Positions 52,897 through 64,000 of a stretch of 64,000 nt of DNA are shown piece by piece. Position 1 is the stretch's first letter. Each line of letters starts with the position of its first letter. The notes under the pieces were generated by a model. The model searched no databases and was not told the origin of the DNA. It saw only the letters and a program-made list of their open reading frames with translations. The stretch comes from Steinernema hermaphroditum (taxonomy: Eukaryota > Nematoda > Chromadorea > Rhabditida > Steinernematidae), in contig CM059622.1 in the NCBI GenBank assembly GCA_030435675.1, positions 12,524,001 through 12,588,000 of the forward strand, in the 5' to 3' direction. The translations under genes were made by a program, and so were the position numbers.

Positions 52897-54994
52897 TTAA
52901 GATTTGTACATAGTAGTGCTCCTATTCTGCGAGATCCGCTTCACGGTGTTTTCAAAAGTAATCTGCTTTCTAAATCTGAGAAGAATCAGGACTTCTGTCC
53001 TTAGCGTCCTGAAAGCAGATGCATAGTCATAGTCACGATTTTTCCATTACCTGTTGAAAATCATATAAACGGTGCAATGCACCGCCGGCATGGAGCGGCC
53101 AAGAATCGTGTAGATGACATCTCCGAGTTCTCCCATATGCAATTTGGTGATGAGTTGGTACTGGGTGACTATCGCAAAGAGTACAAGCCAGAAGAACGGA
53201 ATAACGGCTTGGATAAACAGTTTAATGTCTTCTGAAAGGATTTTATTTCTCTAAAAATTAGCCAATAATGAAATCGTCGTCACGTGGTGAGTACCTGGAA
53301 TATGATTTTCAAAATGACGACAACGTACATAACAAGTGCCAGTCCCAGCGCTATCAAGTACAAAATCAGTCGAGCAGTTTTCATTTCTGCTGAGTAATAT
53401 TTATCTGCGTGGTAGCGATATGTTTGCAAATTGTACTTTGGTCCCTGAATCAACAGAAATGTTTGGACCGCGGCAATTGTACCGAACAACCAGCTTATGA
53501 TGAGAAGAATCTGAGAAAATGGATTAGAGTTTCCAGTTACATTAGAATCGAGCTACCAGGTAGACAAAGGATCTGCCGAAGGAAGACATTCCAGCCATTA
53601 CAAACAGTCTGTTAGCGGCCAATGTTAGACTGTGGAGCGATTCGGTGATCGGAACGCAGAAAATTATTACCATGTTTATCTAAATATTGTTATAAAAATC
53701 TATCTGTTAGCCCAATTAACGTTAACACATGTGAATACTTCATCAAGTTTAACAGTCCATCAGAAAGGTTGCTATGAGGAAGGCATATTAGTGATTGTTT
53801 ATTGTGGTTAGATCTTTCCAGATGTTAGTACGTCTTTTCTGAACTGTCTGTATGGCTCAATGTGTTGGATTTGTAATCGGTCGGGGTCAATTCAAAGCCG
53901 GCCCGGATCTTCATTTTAAAGGGTGAGTCAGATACACTGCAACACTTTCTTCGGTTTCCTATCGATGTTTCATTCAAAATCTTGAAATGTGCTGTTGTGA
54001 TATTCGTATCATTATCATCCAAAAGATCCAGCATGCAAAGAATTTGATGGTCTCTTACTGCCTATGTGTATCAACAGAAGATGATAAAAGGCGCTATAAA
54101 ACCGTGGCGTCGTATTCGAAAATTCATTGCATTAGAATATTGGTTTGACCTTCCAGCAAGATAGCACATCTGCAAAGAGCTCAAAAACAGCTTTGGTTTG
54201 GCTTCAGGTCAAAAAGGTGGGGCGGGGGTGGGTTAATCTTTTTGGTCAACACTTTTGCTGGATTTCGATTTTTTCCATTTCGCGATTTGATGTTTTTTTG
54301 TGGGTGAGGGTCAGTTCTGTTCTGTTTATATTGAAGTTACTTAGGACAGAAGTCACTATGTGCATCGTAGCGAAATCAGAATCTCCCAACAATCCGTTTT
54401 TGATTTTCTTATTCACTAGTGGTGTACGCTTCATTTTGCGTATAAAAGTATCGTTTTTGGAGAAGACCACAGTGAGTCGCATTGATTTCTTTATGTTGCA
54501 ATTTATCTAGGACACCCTGTATTTGTTGTAAGAAACTCTGTTATGAGTGCGGTGATCATTGAGTTACTAGCTGTTTGTCAAGCAAAAAGACGACCTGCAT
54601 TATCGAGCTGAAAATTTCTTTCCCAGCGGAGCTAAACCAAGTCCAGAAGATGATTATTGCTCTACTTATCGTCACATAATTTTTATGTAATTTGTTAAAA
54701 GCCGTTTTTCTTGGCTCACCTTCAAAAGAGTCACAGGTAGGCTGACGTTCCAAATGCCCATCACACCGGCAGAAATAACGGTAAACAACAGAATGTTATC
54801 CGCCATTGCAATATTCGCTATTATGCGATAACTCCAGTACTTACGAAGGTTTTTGGTTTTGCATATGATCTAAACGGAGGCATGACTTGCTGCTGATGTT
54901 GAAGGTAGCTTACCCAAATAATCATGATATTCAACGGGAGGAATATTATGAAAACGGAGAGGTTGTAAGCGACGACGAATATTCGCACGAACAT
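52897..54994 (-). CDS. Seven-transmembrane chemoreceptor, six-exon family member 4, 293 aa
   Basis: Exons 54994-54914, 54869-54720, 53679-53557, 53510-53295, 53250-53051, 53008-52897 (lengths 81/150/123/216/200/112). TM1 ends NIMIIW at the donor; exon 2 begins IICKTKNLRKYWSYRIIANI; exon 3 SLTLAANRLFVMAGM; exon 4 ILLIISWLFGTI; exon 5 IKLFIQAVIPFFWL and ends HCTVYMIFNR; the tail begins TLRTEVL. Intron 2 (1040 bp) contains a mariner relic and a tRNA-like repeat, which had separated the exons by more than usual. Exons 1-4 equal those of the gene at 42679 in length. Expected sensory membrane receptor. Confidence 0.87.
53843..53905 (+). repeat. tRNA-like (SINE-type) sequence in a receptor intron
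   Basis: Begins CTGTCTGTATGGCTCAATG (A-box-like) and has GGGGTCAATTC (B-box-like) about 35 bp on. Related to 20209-20290. The T-arm is degraded and no full cloverleaf forms. Lies antisense in intron 2 of the receptor at 52897. Confidence 0.4.
54145..54530 (+). pseudogene. Mariner-type transposase relic in a receptor intron
   Basis: A + strand frame reads MTFQQDSTSAKSSKTALVWLQ, matching the TFQQDxAPAHxxxxTQxWL block around the second catalytic Asp of mariner transposases. The His of PAH is lost and the rest is unreadable. GGACACCCTGTA at about 54511-54521 resembles a mariner terminal end. It lies antisense within intron 2 of the receptor at 52897. Confidence 0.6.
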
Positions 54995-57667
54995 TTCGGC
55001 CGACTCTCCCACACGGGGTTCCGCGTCTATTCTTGCGCCGACTCTTAAAGGTGAGAATTGTCGCCGCCGATTCAATAATTTGAACTGCGCACTACATTTG
55101 AAAACTATGGTAACCGAGGCGAATAGCAAAATTGTACTTAAGGACAAAGGTTCATAGCTCGGCGGTGGTACAATTCGCAAATTTTAAACGAATTTGGACA
55201 GCTATTTCTTTTTTCTTTGCGATGGTTCCTGCCTCATCGTACATTTCTTAGATCAAAGACAACGCCAGCTGAGAGACAAATTCTTGGAGGCTACTTTTGC
55301 ACTTGGACTGATTTGCAGAGCATATTTCAAATCTCGTTGATTAAGGTGCCTATTTAATAATGCTCCGTCGAAGATGACTTGTGAGAACTACGACGGACAC
55401 AGAACAGCAGAGACCTTTCCATGTTCATCATCTGTATTTTTGAAAAGGAAATTGCTCATGCGTAGTGTTCTCGTTGCTCGTGTTCCCAGAGCTGACGAAA
55501 GGGCAGATTTCTTCAAGCATGTGAGTCTCGTGTTTTACGGTCATCTAGTGGAATGCACGTAGCTGTCTTCTAAATCACTAAAAACGCATGGATATTTTTG
55601 TATGTCCATTGAGTGTCCTCACAAGTTGTAGGTTGCTGCATTGAACTTGGCTAAACAAAAATCCGCCCACTCCTCTCTTCAATGGTGTCTTAGAAACTTG
55701 CCTCACCTCATGGAAGACGCGGACGGTAACAGAAATATGTGCGATGTGTCACGCATCTTCTGAAAACAAAGAGCCCGGCTCACTTTCTGAATCTATGAGT
55801 AACCCGAGAAATCAGTTCATCTGCTATAAGTCTGGAACCGTTTCCGCCCCAAGCTGCACAGGAATGATTCAGCAGATGAAGCAGAAGCGAAGTTACCAGG
55901 TCTGACTGCGAGGCGCAGGTGCGCACCTGATCCAGCGATGCCAACTTTGTTTACGTTTTCAACTTAGCAACAGTAATTGTTGTGCCCAGCTAATGCAGCT
56001 AACAAAGACTCTGGCTCGCTTTCTGAAATGCCTATCTTCTCAGAATTTAGAAAAAAATTCGGACGCCTCTCTCGGAGACAAGACTCAATCACTCTGAAGA
56101 ATTCAAATACAAGCGCTGCCAAATGATAAGGGTCAGACTACCATAAGAATTAAAAAAACCACAAAGAATGGTAGTAATAATCAGCACAGCCTCCACGGTT
56201 CACTGGCACCTGAAGGAGACTCCCCGACATACTATTGACCAAGTTGACCGCTGATATCCCCCCGTTTGGCTCTCTAAAGTAGATAAAGGACAAATGATGC
56301 ATACAGGGTCTAACTACAAAACACATACCAACTGGGCACTTCCGATCGAATTCAGGGGAGTCATTTCGAAGGCAATGACCACCAGAAGACAACACGAGGA
56401 TCTCCAGAATGGCGCTGATGATGTAGGGTGTGGCGCCGGCGATTCCCGTGTTTTGGACGTTGTACAGTAGGACCTAAACGAGCGGGAGCAATTCATTCCT
56501 TTCAATGCACTTTGCGTCCACATTGGACAATTCTGCTTTTTGGAATAGACCGCACCTTATTAGGATCTTCGCAAACACAATCTCAGCGCAAGGAAGATAG
56601 TGGAAGCCATTGAACGCGGCATTAACGCAGTTCCTTTCTGCATAATCCTGAGCATTACGATGTGAAGAAAGCCTAGTAAATGACATCTCGACAAGAATCG
56701 GCTTGCAGTGCAGAACGGCTTGTTGCTCCCTATTTCAAAGTCCCAACAATTAGCGCGGACAGGTTGGACGTTTGCCGATTGCACCGAAATGCATTATTAG
56801 AGTCATCGTTTGGTGTCATTTAAATGACCAGTAAACAGGGTGACCCTATCATAATGCTTATGAAAAAGACTTATGAAAAGGAGCCACTTCAAAATAACTT
56901 AAAAATTTTAAAGACAGCATGAATTGTTTAGATATATATCACTGAAAATAAACCAGATGAACCACCACGAATGACTACGGTAGAATTGCAATCATTGTTG
57001 AAATTATGTAAACCGGCGAATGGTCGATGATTTTGATGTTGATGTCACACACTCGTAACGTGCGAACTATGAATATACAAATAAAATCTGCATAATATCG
57101 AGCTGGAGTTCCGCGTGTGTTCTAGTCTGTGTTGTCGTGGTCGACGTACGGGATATGACTTTTGACTGCGCGTGTGCAAACCAAACTAGAACTTAAACAA
57201 ACTTGTTCCGGAAGGCGCGAACTGCACGTTCTTTCAAACAGTTACACAAACATCGCACGCTTGTTTGCATTTGGGTGCAGAGAACATGTTTCTTGACTCC
57301 AATGGAGTTCAATAAAAAGGCACACCGGCGCATAGATTTGGCACATATCGACATGTGGCTTCTATTTGCTGTGTTCTTCTTGACTTTCTCGTTGGGAAGC
57401 TTCCGTGTTACGGTAGGAAGCGTTGCTTAGCTCTATATATTTTTATCTTCTAATCGCTCCTTAGAAATTCAGTTTTTACGCAAAATTGCCACGTGTTTCC
57501 TGCAGGTGAACCATATGATTTTGGTCACGCTAAACAACAGGAAATACCTTTTTCTTTGTCATGTGAGCAGACTGGAGGGAGACTCAGATGTGCTGTGCTC
57601 TTCTTGTACTTTGATGCTAAACTGTTTAAAAAGAGATCGCTAATCAGTCGTTCATGTTGCCTCCATT
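54995..57667. other. 2.7-kb interval with no secure gene
   Basis: Upstream of the - strand receptor and of the + strand esterase. On the - strand near 56475-56400 a frame reads NVQNTGIAGATPYIISAILE, which recalls a transmembrane helix of an SLC17/MFS-type transporter and ends toward a GT donor at about 56331. No convincing flanking exons were found. ACAGGGTGACCC at 56836 may be another mariner end. Confidence 0.35.
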
Positions 57668-59726
57668 ATGATCAAATCTACTCTATTTCACTTTCTAATT
57701 ATCCCTCCACTGATTTATTTCTGCATTCTTCTTCAATTCTCCTATTTTGAGGAACCGATTTTTGGCGCAGTTGGACCGATTATACGCACGAGTTATGGAA
57801 AACTTGAAGGATTCCAGTACATCATGACCAATGGAGAGAGGGCAAACGTTTTTCTTGGATTGCCCTACGCAGAACCGCCGGTTGGACAGCTTCGGTTTGA
57901 GGTAATTCATTAAGCACTGTGGTTACACTGTCAAAAATCGGCTAGTTGTTTTGAATGCTATACAATGTTTGTTGCTACTCTTGATCGCACAATTTTTGTT
58001 TTCAGAAACCGGTTCCCGTCGCCAAATGGAAAGGCGTAAGACAGGCGAAGAAACTCGGCAACATCTGCTTCCAACAGTCGTATCGACGACTCATGGTGGG
58101 ACCTGGAGAGATCAGCGAGGACTGCCTTTACATGAACATTCACGCTCCGGCGAAAAGATCGCCTAATCCTGAAGGCTATCCAGTACTCCTCTTCATACAT
58201 GGAGGAGGATTCGTGTCCGGATCGGCCAACTACTTCAACTATCAGAACATAAGCGAGAACTTCGTATCGCAGGGAATCGTCTTCGTCACGATCAACTATC
58301 GTCTTTCCGCTTATGGCTTCTTCTCAACTGGTGATGAGGTTGCCCGAGGAAACTACGGATACTGGGATCAAACACGCGCCCTCAAGTTCATTCACGACAT
58401 TATTGCTGATTTTGGTGGAAACCCAAATCTGGTGACTGTCAGTGGAGAGAGTGCCGGCGCGGCAAGCACTTCGGCTTTGAGCCTTTCTCCTCACTCTAAT
58501 TGTAAGTATTTCTCCTTTTCAAACGTTGCAAAAGAACCATCTATGTTCATGTTCCCATTTCAGGGCTTCTCCATCGCGCAATAACCTTCAGCGGTTCTCA
58601 ATATTCGAACTTCGCCAACTATAGTCAGGTCGTCACTGCCAGCTTGCAACTTGCCACAGCCGTAGGATGCTCTGGCTCGTCACAGCAGATGAAATCATGC
58701 ATGAAGCTAAAAACAGCGGACGAAATTCGAAATGGAATCTTCAAAATTGTGCGTGCTCCTCTTATTCAATCCCTATATTTCAGCTAATTATAGGGCCCAG
58801 GACGAGATGAGTTTATGGGAATCATGTTCAACCCCACTATAGACGGCGAATTCCTTCCTGCACCGGCTGACCAACTTGTTAAGACGGCACCGAAGATCCC
58901 ATACATGGCGGGAGTAACTGACGCTGAAGGCGGTTTCAGTGCCTACTTCGACCTTCCTGAAATGTTCACTCCGTTCCTCATGCCTCATATGTGGTCGAAT
59001 CTCACTGCCGCTCAGTTCAAAAACTACCTTTGGAACAAGTTCATTACGGGTGGCTATGAAAACGATATCAGCCTGAAATCGTCGGTGATTTGGAAAGTCA
59101 TCAAGTTCTATATAACTGAAGGAGCTCCGAATCAAACACCAAAGGAACTCATTGCGCGATACATCGATGTTCGTTTTGTCAACTTTTACATGAAATCAGG
59201 TGGATTTTAGCTGTGCACCGACCTTTTCTTCGCTCTACCGGTCTATCAGGAAGTTCAAGACAAGGTCGCGGCCGGAATGCCATCATACATGTTCCTCGAG
59301 GAATATCACAATCCCATCATGAGTGCCCCGTTCCCTGTGAGGGGCGCCTTTCACGGAAACGAGATGCCGTACCTGCTTGGAGCTTTTTTCCCGAATCTCG
59401 ACTTCACGTTCGACGACAACGACAAGAAGTTCCAGCGGGATCTCATCAGCGCTATGGTCTCATTTGCCCAGACAGGGTAAACGCCTCTTATCTCTCCAAA
59501 TGCCCACGTGTTTCGCTGCAGAACTCCTGTAGTGTCGGGTAAGCGTTGGGATCCTGTTACAAAGGAACATCCCAACCGCTACATGTCTTTTGACACTAAT
59601 TCACAAATGAAAGATGGCTTCCTCAAGGAAAGCATGGACTTTTGGCTGAAGGACGTTATGGGCGGGGCCGACATCGACATGCTCAGAGAAACTATCGCTG
59701 CTGGGGCGCGTCGGCCACAAAAATGA
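57668..59726 (+). CDS. Secreted or membrane-associated type-B carboxylesterase, 6 exons, about 586 aa
   Basis: Exons 57668-57901, 58006-58501, 58564-58748, 58794-59168, 59211-59476, 59522-59726. A hydrophobic N-terminus (FLIIPPLIYFCILLQFSY) is a signal sequence. Alpha/beta-hydrolase marks: FLGLPYAEPPVGQLRF, EDCLYMNI, the oxyanion hole HGGGF, the nucleophile Ser in GESAG, the Glu in TDAEGGF and the His in GAFHGNEMPY, so the triad is complete. Hydrolyses carboxylic esters; nematode relatives are gut or detoxifying esterases and acetylcholinesterase-like proteins. There is no C-terminal membrane or tail motif (ends GARRPQK). The exon 4/5 join (59168/59211, 42-nt intron) restores IARYID then LCTDLFFALPVY. 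AATAAA lies at 59789. It converges on the carboxypeptidase, with 185 bp between stops. Confidence 0.92.
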
Positions 59727-59911
59727 CAACAGTAATGGTTGTAAAACTATCAGTATTGATCAGCGGAAATTTGTATATTATTGCCGGTAAATAAATGCTT
59801 GATTCGAGTGTGTTTTAATGTCGCACGCTTTGTATGACAGCAGAATTCAACTTATGTTTATTCGCTAATACAGTCATTTCCCACCAGCACCACGGTCTTA
59901 CCAGAACGAAA

Positions 59912-62172
59912 TTACATCTTCGCTTTGCTTTCTTCGTAAGCGGCATCGATGATCACCCGAATACCTTCCCAGCTCTCTTTCGCTGTTGGAATGAGTTGAT
60001 CGGCTGGCAACATGAAACCCATAATCATATCTAAGTGACATCACATTACACAGTACAAAGTGTCGCAACCTACTTTCAAAGGTGTAATCTGGTCCCAATT
60101 CTAAGCAGTACGTATACTTCACGTTGGCCTTGGCATTTGCCCAATCCTCGGAGGCCCCTCCAGGCAGGATTACGCCAAGACCTAAAGACAAATCTCACAG
60201 TTAGGTCATCCGCCAGCGAACATACTAACCTCCAAAGAGATCGCTCCCCGTTCCAGCCGTGTAATTTCCACCGTACAATCGGTTCATTGTTTCAACAGCC
60301 TTCTCACCAACACGTTTCTAAAAAAATAGCCATTTCAGAGAAACAATCAATGTTCGTACTAGATCGTCAAAGTGCATAAACACTTCTCTTCCTTCGGTGT
60401 TTTCAGGATAAATAAGTATTTGGTGGTAGCTGTGTACAGTAATAAATGCAGACAGACGTCCATCCAGCTCGGGTGAAACTATTTTATCTCGGACAGCTCT
60501 AGAGTTAAATAAAGTACGATATACAAGATGAGACTTTACCTTGCTTCCGGTTCACTGAAACTCTGCATTCCGTGGTAAATCTCCTTGCATGGGTCACTGG
60601 ATGAAGCTGGAACAAAAAGGCTGATTTTAGACCAGGTCTCTCATAATCAGCTCTACTTGATACAGGTTTGTGCTATGATTGAAACACAGTCTGTTGCATA
60701 AAGATAGGGCCACCTTGTTTTTTCACCTGTGGTACGACTGAGTTAATCTTTTTAAATTACTTTCAATGGATTGATCTTGATCTTAACTTAAAGGTTAACC
60801 AAAAGACAAAATCTCCGAGCCTCGGAACGATCTGGCAGGCGGTCTCCATGATGTAGAGCATATGTGGACCCATTCCGAGCACGATTTAAGCAAGCATCAT
60901 GAATTTTGAAGGCAACCAGTTTGAAGAGCATGTAATGCCATTTTTCAACCGAATTTGTCAAGTAATCGCCAATGAAATGCTGTACTTCCACACCAAAACA
61001 TTTGCTTTTAGGCATTTAAGATTAACAAGTCCGATGTTGATCTCATGTACGCGGTGCTTTTGGTTTTGTGGTTGCCTACCGTTGTTCATACAAGAGATGA
61101 TCGGATGAGACCGTTCCGGGTTGGACACCTACCGCTGTTTGAATTCCAGTGAATATCGAAGTTTCGATTGAGATCCACACCCTGACAGCAGTCGCCTTCT
61201 TCATTACACTTCAGCGGACTTCGATTCTTTCGCCACAGGCGATTCTCAATCGATGCTTGAGTGAACTCATAGCCGTCAGGATTCAGTACTGGAACTATGT
61301 AGAAATCCAGTCCATTGATGTACTCGGTAATTTTTGCGTCTGACCCATAACTTGAGAGAAGCATGTAAATGTAGTATAGGACAGAATGTGGAGCAGCCCA
61401 TTCTCGGGCGTGTATGCCTCCGTCGATCCAAACCGCCGCTTTCTTGGCACTTCGACGGCGGCCAATCTAACAGAAAAAAAAGTTTCTAAAAATCGTTTCT
61501 GTTGAATACCTTGATACCAGTGATACTCCGGCCTTCATGAGTCACTCCAAGCTGGAATACCTCAGAGATGCTGGAGTACCGTCTTTGCATTTTGTGCAAC
61601 CAGCTAACCGTTGAGGTGTAAGAGTTATGATAGCCTTGAATTACGATTATTATGTGATTTTTGGAGGATCATTACCGAACTGGAATGTCCTCTTGTTATC
61701 GTCAGCCTGACGGATTTTAAGACGTTCAACGATATCTTTATAATGGCTAAGATTTGACCTAAAAGTATTGTCATATGTTTACAGTCTTTCATGTGCTGCC
61801 ACCTTTCAACGTCTTCCACTAAAATTTCGACGAATTCCAGATCGAAATGTACGGACTCATTCAAAAACATGAGCAATGGCTGATAGAGCTGTGGAGGGAT
61901 CAGGACATCTATGGCGTTGTTCTCATCTCTGCTCGGGCGGCCGTCGACATACTCCTTCAAATTCATAAACTGCACATTCCAGAAGTTCTCACGATGAATG
62001 GCAGCAATGAAGTTGTGATAGAATTTGTATTTTGGATGAAAACGAACAAGTCGGAAGGGGCTGAAAACCTGGTAGTGGACGTGAGAAAGCCAAGTAAGAC
62101 TTACCCATCGCCAGGGACATCTGCTGTGAGCGATATTCTAAAAAGCACACATGGAACAATCCAGAACAGCAT
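59912..62172 (-). CDS. Secreted M14 zinc metallocarboxypeptidase, 10 exons, 462 aa
   Basis: Exons 62172-62105, 62060-61803, 61758-61676, 61634-61510, 61466-61133, 60606-60540, 60498-60360, 60317-60230, 60181-60074, 60030-59912; every junction keeps phase. A signal peptide (MLFWIVPCVLFRISLTA) precedes a propeptide beginning FRLVRFHPKYKFYHNF. Zinc ligands: H and E of HAREW and H of ITVHSYHQ. LNRNFD is present, and the catalytic Glu lies in YCLELGP. The acidic residue before DW in ASEDW, where CPB has Asp and CPA Ile, hints at basic C-terminal residues as substrates. The usual Tyr of the mobile loop is not visible (VILPGG instead). Exon plan matches the gene at 1945-3835, although the two stand 56 kb apart at opposite ends of the window. 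Confidence 0.92.
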
Positions 62173-62239
62173 GGCGCAGCCAACAGCTAGCGATCACAGC
62201 TGAAACGGCAATGAAACTTGACTCTTCTGATTTGTCACT

Positions 62240-62365
62240 TCTATAGTTTCACGTTTTGTTTAGTCGGATGACTAATGCACCACGTCTGGGCGTTGCCATT
62301 TAATTTTTTAAACGGAATAAACGGAGGCCGAAAGAAAGGAAAAGTGTGTGGAACAGCTATGGAAA
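62240..62365. repeat. Direct repeat pair, copy 1
   Basis: Matches 62922-63050: CTATAGTTTCAC, TTTTGTTTAGTCG, ATGACTAATGCA, GAATAAACGGAG, GAAAGTGTG in the same order and spacing. The copies are about 680 bp apart; the interval has no gene. They could be solo ends of an element or a local duplication. Confidence 0.7.
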
Positions 62366-62921
62366 AAATATCCAGCTTTGGCAACAAGCGTCACAGTACT
62401 CTCTTTCTTACACTCTTCGGCACATTAATCGATAGCACCTTCTAAAAGATCATTAGACAATACCATTCAAGAGGTTTAGAGGTGTGCCGACAAAGAAAGA
62501 GCGCGCAAAACGAAGAACAAATAAGTTATGATCAGTTTTCAGTCACATGCCTAGATATCTGAGGGAAGCGAAGTGAGCTTACGTACACTTTGCTTATGTC
62601 CTAGATCTAGGCTCCAATTTAGACTGGTGTCTATTGATTTTAAGCGAGTTTAATTTTAAGCGGGTCTAGTTTCTTTCATAAGTTACCATAGCTGGGATAT
62701 TTTCCCCACCACAGCATTGATTTAAGAGGATTGAGCGTCGAAAACTCGTGATTGTTTCATTATAGAAAAGGAAAAAGAAAAAAAAACCTATAAAGAATTC
62801 CAGCGGCGCAGAGCTAACACAGAAGAGATTGTCCACCGAAACAGTGAAATCGTGCCAATGGTGGCTAAGAAACGTCAACATCATGCTGATCAAAGCGGAG
62901 ATAAGGCGACTCCGATTGTTC

Positions 62922-63050
62922 AGATCTATAGTTTCACTTTTTGTTTAGTCGAATGACTAATGCATTACGTCTGCGTGTTGATATTTGATTGTTTTTAATA
63001 TAGAATAAACGGAGACTGAAAGAACGGGAAAGTGTGCGGACCAGGAAAGG
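62922..63050. repeat. Direct repeat pair, copy 2
   Basis: See 62240-62365. About four fifths identical by eye. Confidence 0.7.
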
Positions 63051-63580
63051 AAATATTTGTGTCAACTGAACCGCTGATGCGATTCCACTCCACTTCGCCG
63101 TACACCTGAATCACCCTCTTCGCCATTTCAATGTCCACGTAATCCAATAGGATCGCTGCTGCCGACTCTGTTGTCGGCTATACCGCTGAAGCCAGATAAT
63201 AATAAGCCATCATGGTGTGATTTTGCTCCCTTTGTACGATAATAAAGTGCCTTGCAATGGTTCAAGAGGATCAAGCTCATAAACACCGGAAACTGACAAC
63301 TGTTTCATCGTAGTTGATCAACGATCCAGAACGAATCTGTTCGTTCACTTTGGTCATTAGTCAGTACTTCAAAATAAATAAAATTCCCTGTTTACTCAAA
63401 GCAGAAAACTCTACTTTTGTAGTTATAACTCAACAACTGCGTGGTTGGAAACGTGGGCTGACACGAGCATTCTCTGATCTGTAATAACTTATTTGTCGAC
63501 GCGCAGAGAACACATCGAGATTTGCGTAATTGGCGAAGAACATTCTCACTCGTCCCTTCTTTCACCTCAGCTTCGCCACA
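63051..63580. other. Upstream region of the last receptor, no gene supported
   Basis: A - strand stretch near 63180-63080 has a coding-like run (AAAILLDYVD, AKRVIQVYGEVEW) without start, splice context or known domain. TTCACCTCAG ends 11 nt before the ATG at 63581. Confidence 0.3.
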
Positions 63581-64000
63581 ATGAACTCGAATCTTGGTGT
63601 CGGCATCATTGACGTAGCCATATTTTCACTCTTCTTCCCTCTTAACGCCCGGCTCCTATGGGTAATCCTAAAGTTTATTAGCCCAAGTTGTCCAGCATGT
63701 GCTTATTTCAGATCCTCATTCGAAACAAGAACTTTTCCCAGTTATGGGCATACAAACTAATCTTCGAATTAGCCGTCATAGACGCTCTACTGCTCGCTTC
63801 TACTCTTATAGCTGGACTCATGTGTTTGACGGAAAGTAACTTTGATCCAATCTTCTCAAGGGTGGGGAGAATTCAACCTCGACTTCTTCAGTGCAGTTTT
63901 TAGATAGCCATCCACGTCCACACGGCAGGACACGAAATGGAAGGCCTTCTCTCAGTCGTGCTCGCATTTAACCGTCTAGTGGTCATGCTCAACTTAAAGA
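63581..64000 (+). CDS. Seven-transmembrane chemoreceptor, six-exon family member 5, cut by the window edge
   Basis: Exons 63581-63661 (81 nt), 63712-63861 (150 nt) and 63904 to the edge. The first two have exactly the family lengths. TM1 ends NARLLW at the donor; exon 2 opens ILIRNKNFSQLWAYKLIFEL; exon 3 contains VVLAFNRLVVML, the TM3 end. Only the first three transmembrane segments are inside the window; the remaining exons should lie within about 1 kb to the right. Confidence 0.85.

Noticed and set aside
62240..63050. LTR retrotransposon bounded by direct repeats
   Set aside because: The repeats are only about 125 bp and diverged, the interval has no gag/pol similarity, and no primer-binding site was seen.

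Overview
The window is eukaryotic and almost certainly nematode nuclear DNA. Many introns are 40-50 nt with GT...TTTCAG or TTTTAG ends. Several families of worm-type seven-transmembrane chemoreceptors are present. Several genes have a TTTTCAG or similar acceptor only about 8-16 nt before the start ATG, as expected for spliced-leader trans-splicing or a 5'UTR intron. The genus cannot be fixed from the sequence. The mix of secreted carboxypeptidases, chymotrypsin-fold proteases, an esterase and a P450 would suit a parasitic or soil nematode, but this is inference.

Layout. 1-4 kb: tail of a glycine-rich protein gene and a 10-exon M14 zinc carboxypeptidase (+). 5.7-10.6 kb: three related chemoreceptor genes (one +, two -). 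11.4-17.3 kb: an intact F-box-like gene (-), head-to-head with two damaged copies (+). 17.7-18.6 kb: an Srh-like receptor (-). 18.7-22.6 kb: gene-poor DNA with a tandem duplication, a 61-bp minisatellite and a BEL/Pao retroelement relic. 22.9-34.9 kb: serine protease, a receptor, a damaged F-box-like copy, a second serine protease and an intact F-box-like copy. 35.2-36.8 kb: a complete 1.57-kb DNA transposon with TAA target duplications carrying an intact 3-exon MADF-domain gene (-). 38.5-55 kb: five 7TM genes, four of one six-exon family and one of a four-exon family, plus a cytochrome P450 (-). 57.7-62.2 kb: a carboxylesterase (+) converging on a second 10-exon M14 carboxypeptidase (-). The right edge cuts a fifth six-exon-family receptor.

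The genes do not form a pathway. The window looks like a fast-evolving chromosome region: tandem and dispersed gene families (receptors, F-box-like proteins, digestive-type hydrolases) broken up by foldback/MITE elements, mariner relics, a tRNA-like SINE family and a dispersed repeat that carries a piece of open reading frame. Exon maps were assembled by eye from splice signals, frame continuity and comparison between paralogs inside the window. They are internally consistent (paralogous exon lengths match exactly in many cases) but have not been checked against transcripts.
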